Source: JBBTQE01 sp038065775 (GTDB taxonomy: Bacteria; Patescibacteriota; Patescibacteriia; Magasanikbacterales; GWA2-37-8). From it: a stretch of DNA of 24,222 nucleotides. A program made the position numbers and the translations under genes. The DNA lies in assembly GCA_038065775.1 (NCBI GenBank), contig JBBTQE010000067.1, positions 1 through 24,222 of the forward strand, written 5' to 3'. Shown in pieces: positions 14,816-22,486 of the stretch. The notes below the pieces were generated by a model, which saw nothing but the letters and a program-made list of their open reading frames with translations, did no database searches and was not told where the DNA came from. The stretch's first letter is position 1; each line of letters opens with the position of its first letter.

Positions 14816-14846
14816 TTTGGACAAAATTTTGGCGCGGTTTAAATAT

Positions 14847-14880
14847 CTCGGAGCTTGCTCCGAGGAGTCTTTATTTTTTT
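14847..14880 (+). terminator. Intrinsic terminator after the parAB-sensor operon
   Basis: CTCGGAG (14847-14853) pairs with CTCCGAG (14858-14864) around CTTG, followed by a T-rich stretch (14870-14880). The T-tract doubles as the stop and last lysine codons of the convergent relA gene. The orientation of the T-tract indicates action mainly on the plus strand. Confidence 0.75.
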
Positions 14881-16364
14881 GGGAGTATAATTTTGAGCCA
14901 GCTGCTTTTTTCGTTTTTCAAACTTGTTTTTATTCTTGATTTTGCGAGATGGGTTTTGGCCGATTTAATCCAGTCTTGGCTTGGTCCCTTCCTGTTCTTA
15001 TCAACAATAATATCTACCACATCTCCGCTTTTTAATGGCGTATCAAGGCTGATTAGCTGGTCATTCACTTTTGCTCCGTTGCAACGGTTGCCGATGTCAG
15101 TATGTATATGATAAGCGAAATCAATCGGTGTCGCGTCTTCCGGCAGGTCTATAACATCTCCCTGCGGTGTAAAGACAAAAATTCTGTTTTTAAAAAAATC
15201 AACTTTTAGCTCGTCCATATCTGAAAGTTTTTCTACGATATTTTTTTGAATATCCGCAAGCTCTTTTGCCCACATAATATCCTTGGCCGGAAGGCGGGAA
15301 CCTTTTTCATCATAATGCCAATGCGCGGCGATGCCGTATTCAGCCTCCTCGTGCATTTTTTGATCTCGGATTTGGAATTCAACTATTTTTCCTTCAACGC
15401 AAAAAACGGTGGTGTGTATTGATTTGTAACCGTTAGGTTTTGGTTGCGAAATGTAATCTTTTATTCGCCCGGTTAATGGTCGCCACAATTTATGTATGAT
15501 CCCCAAACTGGCGTAACAATCTCCCATGTCGTTGACAATTATCCGTATGGCTACGATGTCATAAATTTTGTCTATATTTTCCCACCCTTTTCGAAGTATT
15601 TTTTGGTAGAAACTATATAAACTTTTTTCTCTTCCGTGCACGCTTATAAGTTTAATTCCAGTGTCCGTAAGTTCGTCGCTTATTACTTTCATTATTTTTT
15701 TTAGGTATATTTCCCGTTCAGACAGCAGGCTTTTTCTAGTCTGCCTCACTTTTTCATATTCTTTTGGATTTACATAAGGAAAAGACAGGTCTTCAAGCAA
15801 ACTTTTGAATTCTCCCATGCCAAGTCGGTTGGCAATCGGGGCGTAAATTTCCAGACTTTCTAACGCTATTCTAAAACGTTTTTTTATCGGTAGAGCTTCG
15901 ATGGTGGATAAATTATGTACTCGGTCGGCAAATTTAATGATCATTACTCTTATGTCTTCGGCCATCGCCACAAACATTTTTCTTAAATTTTCAATATATC
16001 TTTCAACTCCGCGGTATTTTAATTTGCCGAGTTTTGTGATTCCTTTAATCATTGTCGCGATGTCTTGGCCGAAGTTTTTTTCAATTTCTTCCAAGGTGAC
16101 ATTGGTGTCTTCCGGCACATCATGCAGAAGCGCGGCGGCGATAATATTTATGTCAATTTTCATGTTGGCCAAAAGTTGGGCTGTGGCTATTGGGTGGGTG
16201 ATATACAGCCCGCCAGATTTTCTATATTGTCCTTGATGGGCTTTTTCGGCGAAATCATAAACAAGCCGGGCTAGGTCAATATCCGTCGGGCTACAGTATT
16301 TTTTTAATTGGCTGCCCAGATCGTCAAAATTTGGATTTTTTGGTATTCTGGATTCGTAAGGCAT
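14871..16364 (-). CDS. relA: Bifunctional (p)ppGpp synthetase/hydrolase (RelA/SpoT homologue)
   Basis: Makes and degrades the stringent-response alarmone (p)ppGpp. The 497-residue product has an N-terminal HD hydrolase domain with intact residues (H57 in YITHPI, H81-D82 and E85-D86 in HDVPED, D147 and N151 in FADRVHN). A synthetase domain follows (about 245-350) with RIKD (300-303), the charge pattern of bifunctional Rel enzymes rather than the ExDD of RelA, and catalytic E329 in VEFQIRD. A TGS domain spans about 394-455 (IFVFTPQGDVIDLPEDATP). The helical/ZFD/ACT C-terminal regulatory domains of long Rel proteins are missing, so it ends some 200 residues early compared with about 700-residue Rel. 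It is convergent with the sensor gene. Confidence 0.93.
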   Translation of the reverse strand: MPYESRIPKNPNFDDLGSQLKKYCSPTDIDLARLVYDFAEKAHQGQYRKSGGLYITHPIATAQLLANMKIDINIIAAALLHDVPEDTNVTLEEIEKNFGQDIATMIKGITKLGKLKYRGVERYIENLRKMFVAMAEDIRVMIIKFADRVHNLSTIEALPIKKRFRIALESLEIYAPIANRLGMGEFKSLLEDLSFPYVNPKEYEKVRQTRKSLLSEREIYLKKIMKVISDELTDTGIKLISVHGREKSLYSFYQKILRKGWENIDKIYDIVAIRIIVNDMGDCYASLGIIHKLWRPLTGRIKDYISQPKPNGYKSIHTTVFCVEGKIVEFQIRDQKMHEEAEYGIAAHWHYDEKGSRLPAKDIMWAKELADIQKNIVEKLSDMDELKVDFFKNRIFVFTPQGDVIDLPEDATPIDFAYHIHTDIGNRCNGAKVNDQLISLDTPLKSGDVVDIIVDKNRKGPSQDWIKSAKTHLAKSRIKTSLKNEKSSWLKIILPKK

Positions 16365-16466
16365 ATTGATTTAGCGAAATCGTGCCGCGCGGCATCATTT
16401 GGAGCGCGGTGTTTCAGCAAAGAAATCTTATCGCACTTTTTAATTTTTAGCAAACTTTGGCAGATT

Positions 16467-16497
16467 AAAAATCCCCCGATTTTAACGGGGGATTTTT
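16467..16497 (-). terminator. Intrinsic terminator after gyrA
   Basis: A perfect 12-bp stem, AAAAATCCCCCG (16467-16478) with CGGGGGATTTTT (16486-16497), around a 7-nt loop. It is flanked by A/T tracts and can act in both directions. It lies just beyond the gyrA stop codon and in front of relA, so relA is expected to have its own promoter. Confidence 0.85.
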
Positions 16498-16507
16498 GTT
16501 CCATTTT

Positions 16508-18973
16508 TTATAGTAATGTCACGCTGGCAACCTTGTCATCGCTTTCTTTGAAGCGCATTAAACGCACGCCTTGCGTGGCTCGGCCGGAAACGGAAACCGA
16601 CTTAAATGGCAGGCGGATTACCTGGCCTTTTGAAGACATTATAATTAAGTCTTTTTCCGCGGAGTCCACCTTATCTACAATTTGCGCGTGAATTAGATTA
16701 CCTGTTTTATTCGTGATATTCGCGGTCTTAATTCCGCTTCCTCCTCGGCCTTGAAGACGATATTCGGAAATTGTCGTGCACTTTCCCACGCCGTTCTCGC
16801 CAATGGTGAGTAGTTCCAAGCTGGCATTTTTCGGATCAACCACATCCATGCAAATCACTTCGTCGTTTGTATGCAAGCGAATTCCGCGCACGCCGCTGGC
16901 CGCTCGGCCCATGTCGCGAACATCTCTTTCTTTGAAGCGAATTGCTTGGCCGAGTTTGGTTACGATGGTGATTTCGTCTGTGCCGTTTGACGGCTTGACC
17001 CATTCAAGATTGTCATTTGGTTTTAATTTAATCGCGATCAAACCGCTTCTTCTCACATTTCCAAAGTCTTCAAGCGGGGTTTTTTTAATCAAGCCATGTC
17101 GTGTTACCATGACCAGCGATTTTATTTTGTTGAGGTCGCTCATTGAAAGTAAGGCGGACACCTTTTCATTTGGAGCCAGTTGCAGGAAATTAACAACCGC
17201 CTGGCCCTTGGCCGTGCGCGAGCCTTGCGGGATGTCATAAGCCATAAGCTGGAACACGCGTCCGCGAGAAGTAAAGAAAAGAATGTTGTCGTGCGTATTT
17301 GTGGCCATCATTTTTTCAACCGTGTCTTCTTCTTTGGTTGTGACCCCTATCACGCCTTTTCCTCCGCGCGATTGTTGTTTAAATGTGTCCGGAGGCAGTC
17401 GTTTGATGTAGCCATCTGTAGTCATCATCACAATCGTAGGCTCATTTGGCACCAGGTCTTCCATCGTGAATTCTTTAATGCCGTGAGACACAATTTGCGT
17501 TCTACGTTCGTTTCCATATTTTTCCTTCATTTCCGAGGTCTCCTTTTTGATGATGCCCATCACTTTTGCTTTTGAAGACAAAATTGATTCCAGCTCTTTG
17601 ATCAGCGATTTCTTTTCTTTCAGCTCGTCTTCAATTTTTTGGCGCTCAAGATTGGCAAGTTGCTGGAGTTTCATTTCTAAAATGGCGGTGGCTTGTCTGT
17701 CTGTAAATTTAAATTTGGATATTAAATTCGCCTTTGCCTCCTCTTTGTCTTTTGAAGCGCGGATTGTTTTTATGATTAAATCAATTTTATCTAAAGCCGA
17801 TTTTAGTCCTTCTAAAATATGGGCGCGATCTTTCGCCTTGTCCAAATCAAATTGAGTGCGTTTGCGTATAATTTCTTGTCTGTGCTTTATAAATTCTTCC
17901 AGGATTATTTTTAGATTCAAAACCCTCGGTTGAATTCCGTCAATAAGCGCAAGCAAATTAACATGGAAAGTGGTTTGCAGTTCGGTAGTCTGGAAAAGTT
18001 TATTTAAAACTTTTTTTGGATAAGCGTCTTTTTTTAAATCAATCACGACACGGACGCCGTCTTTGTTTGACTCGTCGCGCAAATCCTTAATTCCTTCAAT
18101 TTTTTTCTCTTGCACCATGTCCGCTATTTTTTCCAAAAGAGTCGCCTTGTTAATGTTGTAAGGAACTTCAGTAACAATAATTTGGAAGTTGCCGGCCTTA
18201 TTTTCAACAATATCCGCCTTCGCGCGCATCACAATTCCGCCTCTGCCGCTGGAATACGCAGTCAGAATATCTTTTTTATTATATATAATGCCGCCCGTTG
18301 GGAAGTCGGGTCCTTTGACAAGCTCAAATAATTCTTCAACCGTTGAATTCGGCTCATCAATAAGTTTAACTATGCCATCGCAAAGTTCGCCGAGATTGTG
18401 CGGGGGGATTGAAGTGGCCATGCCAACGGCTATGCCCATCGTGCCGTTAAGCAACAAGTTTGGGAGTTTTGACGGGAGAACCGTAGGCTCTTTATGCGAG
18501 CCATCGTAGTTTGGGACAAAGCTAACTGTTTCTTTTTCAATATCAAAGAGAAGCTCTTCGGCAATCGCTGTCAGTTTGGCTTCTGTGTAGCGCATTGCCG
18601 CGGCATTATCTCCGTCCATGGAACCAAAATTGCCTTGGCCGTGCACCAGTGGATTACGCATTGAGAAATCCTGGGCCATGCGAACCATCGCATCGTAAAT
18701 TGAAGCGTCGCCGTGCGGGTGGTATTTTGCCATCACCTCACCAACCACGTGCGCGGATTTTCGGAATTTTGCCGTGTGTCGCAAGCCTATATTCCACATG
18801 GCGTAAAGCACCCGTCTGTGTACCGGTTTTAAACCATCGCGAACATCCGGCAGGGCGCGAGAGACAATTACGCTCATCGCGTACTCCAAATATGATTTTT
18901 GCATTTCTTCAACTATTGGAGCCGGTGTTACCAAGCCTATCCCTTTTTTTGGCAAGTCTAATTTTTCTTGCAT
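16508..18973 (-). CDS. gyrA: DNA gyrase subunit A
   Basis: The cleavage-religation subunit of type II topoisomerase gyrase. The 821-residue product has the catalytic tyrosine Y129 (AAMRYTEAKL) and the quinolone-determining region AKYHPHGDASIYD (residues 82-94). A beta-pinwheel C-terminal domain carries a GyrA box, QSRGGKG, which marks gyrase rather than ParC/Topo IV, plus repeated blades (e.g. RGRVFQLMAYDIP, KGQVIRLPFKSVS). At the site of E. coli Ser83 it has Ala90, with Asp94 (equivalent to Asp87) kept. It is third in an operon, 1 bp after the small membrane protein gene. gyrB is not in the window. Confidence 0.96.
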   Translation of the reverse strand: MQEKLDLPKKGIGLVTPAPIVEEMQKSYLEYAMSVIVSRALPDVRDGLKPVHRRVLYAMWNIGLRHTAKFRKSAHVVGEVMAKYHPHGDASIYDAMVRMAQDFSMRNPLVHGQGNFGSMDGDNAAAMRYTEAKLTAIAEELLFDIEKETVSFVPNYDGSHKEPTVLPSKLPNLLLNGTMGIAVGMATSIPPHNLGELCDGIVKLIDEPNSTVEELFELVKGPDFPTGGIIYNKKDILTAYSSGRGGIVMRAKADIVENKAGNFQIIVTEVPYNINKATLLEKIADMVQEKKIEGIKDLRDESNKDGVRVVIDLKKDAYPKKVLNKLFQTTELQTTFHVNLLALIDGIQPRVLNLKIILEEFIKHRQEIIRKRTQFDLDKAKDRAHILEGLKSALDKIDLIIKTIRASKDKEEAKANLISKFKFTDRQATAILEMKLQQLANLERQKIEDELKEKKSLIKELESILSSKAKVMGIIKKETSEMKEKYGNERRTQIVSHGIKEFTMEDLVPNEPTIVMMTTDGYIKRLPPDTFKQQSRGGKGVIGVTTKEEDTVEKMMATNTHDNILFFTSRGRVFQLMAYDIPQGSRTAKGQAVVNFLQLAPNEKVSALLSMSDLNKIKSLVMVTRHGLIKKTPLEDFGNVRRSGLIAIKLKPNDNLEWVKPSNGTDEITIVTKLGQAIRFKERDVRDMGRAASGVRGIRLHTNDEVICMDVVDPKNASLELLTIGENGVGKCTTISEYRLQGRGGSGIKTANITNKTGNLIHAQIVDKVDSAEKDLIIMSSKGQVIRLPFKSVSVSGRATQGVRLMRFKESDDKVASVTLL

Positions 18974-18974
18974 A

Positions 18975-19370
18975 TTATTTTTTAGTATTTGTCGTGTTTT
19001 CAGTCGTGGAACTTGACATCGCGGCGCTCGTTGTTACCCCGGATTGAGTACTGCTGTTTAACTCTGTTTTTAATTTATCAATTAAAATTTTAATTTGTTC
19101 TTTTTTGTCTTCCACTTTTAATTTTTTTTCTTCCTGATTAATGATTTGCTTAAGATCTTCTTGGGCGGATTTGAGTAGTTTCCCGTCCGGTGTTTCTTGC
19201 CAGCTGAATAATGAAATTTGATTCTTCATCGCCCATGCCCAGAAAACAATTATTATAGTCATTATGGAAAGTACGCCGACCCACATCCAAAGTTTTGCCG
19301 GATTTTCATAATAGCGGCGTTCTTGCGCGGATTGAATTTTTTGTTTTTCATTTTTTTTCCTCCTTGGCAT
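18975..19370 (-). CDS. Small single-pass membrane protein with coiled-coil, unknown function
   Basis: I do not recognise the family. The 131-residue product has a basic cytosolic N-terminus (MPRRKKNEKQK), one hydrophobic helix at about 28-48 (WMWVGVLSIMTIIIVFWAWA), a Lys/Glu-rich amphipathic stretch at about 65-105 that could form a coiled coil (ILIDKLKTEL at its end), and a low-complexity Ser/Thr/Asn tail (about 106-131). It sits between the MBL-fold gene and gyrA with 1-bp gaps on both sides, so the three genes are almost certainly co-transcribed and translationally coupled. A membrane-tethered scaffold is possible, but no function can be assigned. Confidence 0.75.
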   Translation of the reverse strand: MPRRKKNEKQKIQSAQERRYYENPAKLWMWVGVLSIMTIIIVFWAWAMKNQISLFSWQETPDGKLLKSAQEDLKQIINQEEKKLKVEDKKEQIKILIDKLKTELNSSTQSGVTTSAAMSSSTTENTTNTKK

Positions 19371-19371
19371 A

Positions 19372-19989
19372 CTATTCTGTTTCTAAAACGTATAATTTTG
19401 TTTCTTCTTGCGGTAAATCCTTTTTCTTAATAATGATTTTTTTCTCTACCGTTTCCGGTTTTAATCCCAGCTCTTTGATAAAAGCAGAGACAGCTGCCGC
19501 GTCAGTATCAGTTTCGCAATGATGAGCGATCGGGATTATTACGCGCGGTTCAAGCGCGGTTGCAAGCGCGGCCGCTGATTTTGGATCCAAATAATTTGGT
19601 CCGCCGCCAACCGGAATAAAAAGCACATCAGCGCCGAGAACTTTTTCCATGTCTCCGTTTTCCAGAGGTTTTTTTAACCGACCCAAGTGGACTACATTCA
19701 GTTGTTCCGCGCTGATTTTGAAAATAATATTTTCGCTTGACGCGCATGGAATGGTGTAAATCATTACATTTTTTACGTCAAATTCGCCGAGTGTGCTGAT
19801 GACAAACGGATTTTGCGATAAGGTAGCCGCCTCATTCATGCCGTTTGAAAACATGGCAATATCCGGGCTGAAGCTACGCGGGAATTCTCCCTTTTTTGGT
19901 TTATATGCGTCTAGCAACACCACCACATCCTGATCGGCATTTTTGGTTTGCAATTTAACGCAAGTTTGTCCCAGCCAGCTAATATGCAT
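19372..19989 (-). CDS. Degenerate metallo-beta-lactamase-fold protein (COG2220/UPF0173-like)
   Basis: The 205-residue product resembles the L-ascorbate-lactonase-like/UPF0173 branch of the MBL fold: N-terminal MHISWLGQTCVKLQ and VVLLDAY strands, and a late LGADVLFIPVGGGPNYLDPKSAAALATALEPRVIIPIAHH. The metal-binding HxHxDH loop, expected about where IAMFSNGMNEAATL stands (near residues 44-57), is absent, so a normal dinuclear zinc hydrolase is unlikely. I start at ATG 19989 (MHISWLG); a TTG at 20004 would add five residues. It is first in the operon with the small membrane protein and gyrA. Family call moderate, function unknown. Confidence 0.75.
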   Translation of the reverse strand: MHISWLGQTCVKLQTKNADQDVVVLLDAYKPKKGEFPRSFSPDIAMFSNGMNEAATLSQNPFVISTLGEFDVKNVMIYTIPCASSENIIFKISAEQLNVVHLGRLKKPLENGDMEKVLGADVLFIPVGGGPNYLDPKSAAALATALEPRVIIPIAHHCETDTDAAAVSAFIKELGLKPETVEKKIIIKKKDLPQEETKLYVLETE

Positions 19990-20028
19990 ATATTTTTTAA
20001 ACAAAAAGAGTCCTATTTAGGCATATAC

Positions 20029-20057
20029 ATTTTATCATATTTTAAAGAAGCGGGCAA
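20029..20057 (-). promoter_or_regulatory. Putative promoter of the MBL-gyrA operon
   Basis: On the minus strand, TTGCCC (20057-20052) and TAAAAT (20034-20029) are separated by 17 bp, placing the start near 20022 and a leader of about 30 nt before ATG 19989. The -10 matches 5 of 6 consensus bases and the -35 matches 4 of 6. Confidence 0.5.
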
Positions 20058-20122
20058 GGGCAAAATAGGCCGAAAACGGGTTTCTTTTTTCGCTTACTTA
20101 TGCTAAATTAGAGTTGCGCGTT

Positions 20123-20167
20123 ACCTATGCCAGCCTCATTCGTTTGATTGTATATAAAGGCATGGGT
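20123..20167 (+). other. Stem-loop upstream of the ECF sigma gene
   Basis: ACCTATGCC (20123-20131) can pair with GGCATGGGT (20159-20167), a 9-bp stem with one G-U pair and a 27-nt loop, 29 bp ahead of the sigma factor start. It could be an operator or an mRNA leader structure. No convincing sigma-70 promoter was found between the divergent operons on this strand, which would fit an autoregulated alternative promoter. Confidence 0.3.
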
Positions 20168-20196
20168 TATTCGCAAAATACCCAATATTAGCAAAT

Positions 20197-20769
20197 ATGC
20201 AGGCCGATGAACAAATAATTATAAATTGCCAAAAAGGCAATCTGAAAGAGTTTGGCATTCTTTATGATAAGTATGTAAAACGAATTCATGATTTTATTTA
20301 TTTCAAAACTTATCACAAAGAGACGGCCGAAGATCTCGCGAGCAAAACTTTTTTAAAAGCTCTTGAGAAAATTTCAAGCTACAATTCAAAAATAGGGACA
20401 TTTTCTTCTTGGCTTTATTGCATCGCGCGCAACACGGTGATTGATCATTACCGCACCAAGAAAAATACCAGCGACATTGAAGATGTTTGGGACTTATCTT
20501 CGGGGGAGGATATTGAAAGCGATATTGACGCGAGAGAAAACCTCGCGCAAGTAAAAGCGCATTTGGCGAAGCTGTCTCCGGAGCACCGCGATATCGTGAT
20601 TCTGCGCGTGTGGCAGGAAATGAGTTACGCTGAAATCGCCGAAGTCCTTGGCAAAAGCGAAGATAGCTGTAAAATGATGTTTTCGCGCACGATTGCCAAA
20701 TTGAGAGAGGAGATGCCGGTCGCGCTGTTCGTTATATTCATTTTAATGAATCATTATGTTAGACATTGA
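20197..20769 (+). CDS. ECF-type RNA polymerase sigma factor
   Basis: The 190-residue sigma-70-family protein has only regions 2 and 4. Region 2 (about 14-88) includes FGILYDKYVKRIHDFIYF and the -10-reading end FSSWLYCIARNTVIDHYR. Region 4 (about 121-170) includes LSPEHRDIVILRVWQEMSYAEIAEVLGKSEDSCKMMFSR, the -35-binding helix-turn-helix. The acidic linker between them is typical. Unusual is the hydrophobic C-terminal extension, about residues 174-184 (PVALFVIFILM), after region 4. It overlaps the following gene by 14 bp in another frame. The partner gene's layout indicates a sigma/anti-sigma pair. Confidence 0.92.
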   Translation: MQADEQIIINCQKGNLKEFGILYDKYVKRIHDFIYFKTYHKETAEDLASKTFLKALEKISSYNSKIGTFSSWLYCIARNTVIDHYRTKKNTSDIEDVWDLSSGEDIESDIDARENLAQVKAHLAKLSPEHRDIVILRVWQEMSYAEIAEVLGKSEDSCKMMFSRTIAKLREEMPVALFVIFILMNHYVRH

Positions 20770-22381
20770 AAAAATTATTCAGGATATTTACGCTCTTGAG
20801 CCGTCCCTGAAAGAAAGGGAGGCGGAATTGTTAAAAATTATTAAAGAGATAGCCGCGTTAAAGCCGGACACGAAATTTGATCAAAATTTTTATAATCAAT
20901 TAAAAATAAAACTTATGGAAAACATTACACCAAAGGAGGATGTTAGAGGTTTTTGGCAAAATTTATTTTCCAAAAAATTAATTTTTGTTCCGGTGGCGCT
21001 GGCTGTGTTGGCGATTGTAGTCGTGCCGTCGTTGATGAACAAAAATAGAGCCGGAGGCGGACAGGTAGTCGCGCTGGCAGATAGGGCGTTTGGTTCTCTT
21101 GTCGTTTCAAGCGGAGGAACAAATGAGAAGAGTTCCGGAATTGTCAGCCAAGAAGCCGTGGCTCCAACAAGAAGCATGGGTCTTGGCGGCAACGCGGAAC
21201 TCATGATGGGCGGTGGCGGCGGGACAACTATGGTTACAATGGGAATGTCCGCTCCAGTCTCAACGCAATTAAAAACCACGGCTGTTTCATCCGATTCTGT
21301 CGTTGGTTCGGGTGTCGCGATTTCGTCAAAAATGATGGCGCCGTATTATTACCAGCCTTATACGTTTGAATATAAAGGCGAACCGCTTGTTCTGGCTGAA
21401 GATAAAATGGATGTTTTGCGACGGATAAAAAACACAGCCGTGGTTTCCGGCGAATTAAATTCAATTCTTGCCAACGCAGGCTTTAACGCAATGGACTGGG
21501 GAAAACTTTCCGGAATGAAATTGCAGAATATTAGCATGACTGAAGATAAAAAAGGCGGATTTTCTATTTACATAGGCGTTGAAGAAGGATCCATTTCCAT
21601 TAACAAAAATTATGATTATGTTCGCTGTATGTCTTTGGATTGCGGTCCGCGTCCGCTTAAAGAATCGGACATGCCGAGCGACGAAACAATTATCGGATTG
21701 GCTGATAAATTTTTGAGCGAATATGGAATCAATAAAGATGATTATGGCAAACCGGAAGTGCAAAACGATTGGCGTGTGTATTTAGGGATGGCAAGCGCGG
21801 AAATGAAACCGGACTTTTATTATCCGGAAACAATTTCGGTGATATATTCGCAAATGTTGAACGGCAAAGAAGTTTATGATGAGAGCGGAAACAAAACCGG
21901 ATTGGTCGTGAATGTTGATATCCGCGAAATGAAAGGCGCGGGCTTGTGGAATTTGTTCTCGCAAAAACATGAGGCATCCGCTTATGAGGTTGAAAAAGAC
22001 ACCACGCGTTTAGTTAAGCTGGCCGAGCAGGGCGGATTCCGCAGGGGGTATTATTATGCCGAAGGGACTGTTGATAGTTCTGAAGATGGCCAGGTTGAAG
22101 TAAAGAAAAATGTGATTGAGCTCGGCACCCCGACCATTGGTTTTGTGAAGATGTGGATATATAATGAAAACAATGGACAGGAAATGATTGTGCCGGCATA
22201 TATTTTTCCAATCGTAAAAAAACCGGATGATATTTATTTCTATCAAAAAAATGTAGTCGTGCCGCTTATCAAGGAAATTCTTGATCAGGATCAAAACCAG
22301 CCGATGCCGATGCCGATGATGAAGGGCGGAATTGAACCGATGATGGGTGCGTCCGGAGGAGCCACGATGATGGCACAATAA
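20756..22381 (+). CDS. Putative anti-sigma factor with large Met-rich extracytoplasmic region
   Basis: The 541-residue single-pass membrane protein has a helical cytosolic N-terminus (about 1-74, ALEPSLKEREAELLKIIKEI) that would hold the sigma factor, one TM helix at about 75-93 and a long extracytoplasmic part. That part begins with a Gly/Ser/Met-rich linker (about 98-200; Met at 141, 150, 151, 159, 162 and 164 near a GGGGG run). A folded domain follows (about 200-505) with a CMSLDC pair (C291, C296) and a PepSY-like segment ETIIGLADKFLSEYGI (about 310-325). A Met/Pro-rich tail (517-541) has eight Met. The role is inferred from the 14-bp overlap with the ECF gene and from the topology; I recognise no named anti-sigma domain. 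Confidence 0.75.
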   Translation: MLDIEKIIQDIYALEPSLKEREAELLKIIKEIAALKPDTKFDQNFYNQLKIKLMENITPKEDVRGFWQNLFSKKLIFVPVALAVLAIVVVPSLMNKNRAGGGQVVALADRAFGSLVVSSGGTNEKSSGIVSQEAVAPTRSMGLGGNAELMMGGGGGTTMVTMGMSAPVSTQLKTTAVSSDSVVGSGVAISSKMMAPYYYQPYTFEYKGEPLVLAEDKMDVLRRIKNTAVVSGELNSILANAGFNAMDWGKLSGMKLQNISMTEDKKGGFSIYIGVEEGSISINKNYDYVRCMSLDCGPRPLKESDMPSDETIIGLADKFLSEYGINKDDYGKPEVQNDWRVYLGMASAEMKPDFYYPETISVIYSQMLNGKEVYDESGNKTGLVVNVDIREMKGAGLWNLFSQKHEASAYEVEKDTTRLVKLAEQGGFRRGYYYAEGTVDSSEDGQVEVKKNVIELGTPTIGFVKMWIYNENNGQEMIVPAYIFPIVKKPDDIYFYQKNVVVPLIKEILDQDQNQPMPMPMMKGGIEPMMGASGGATMMAQ

Positions 22382-22393
22382 GTTAATTTAAAC

Positions 22394-22424
22394 AAAAAAG
22401 CCTCGATTTCGTTGAGGCTTTTTT
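22394..22424 (+). terminator. Intrinsic terminator after the sigma/anti-sigma operon
   Basis: AAAAAAGCCTC (22394-22404) pairs with GAGGCTTTTTT (22414-22424), a perfect 11-bp stem that can extend by two inner pairs, ending in six Ts. It separates the anti-sigma gene from the DUF4870-like operon. Confidence 0.88.
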
Positions 22425-22436
22425 GCTATACAAAAT

Positions 22437-22474
22437 TTAACAAAGGTGATAAGATAATTAATATAAATTATAAT
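22437..22474 (+). promoter_or_regulatory. AT-rich candidate promoter region for the DUF4870-GerMN operon
   Basis: After the terminator comes an AT-rich stretch with TTAACA (22437-22442), TATAAA (22462-22467, 19-bp spacing) and a perfect TATAAT (22469-22474). The TATAAT has no fitting -35 at 17 bp and would leave a leader of only about six bases before ATG 22487. A promoter here is likely from the operon layout, but its exact boxes are uncertain. Confidence 0.3.
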
Positions 22475-22486
22475 TAATTTAAAACT

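Noticed and set aside
14816..14846. Sensor gene truncated by frameshift before a kinase domain
   Set aside because: No other frame downstream continues into kinase or GGDEF sequence; a terminator and the convergent relA gene start at once.
16776..17240. 154-codon plus-strand frame opposite gyrA
   Set aside because: Antisense shadow of a well-conserved gene, with no domain, promoter or start signal of its own; the same holds for other frames at 15901-16236, 17180-17575 and 18595-19047.
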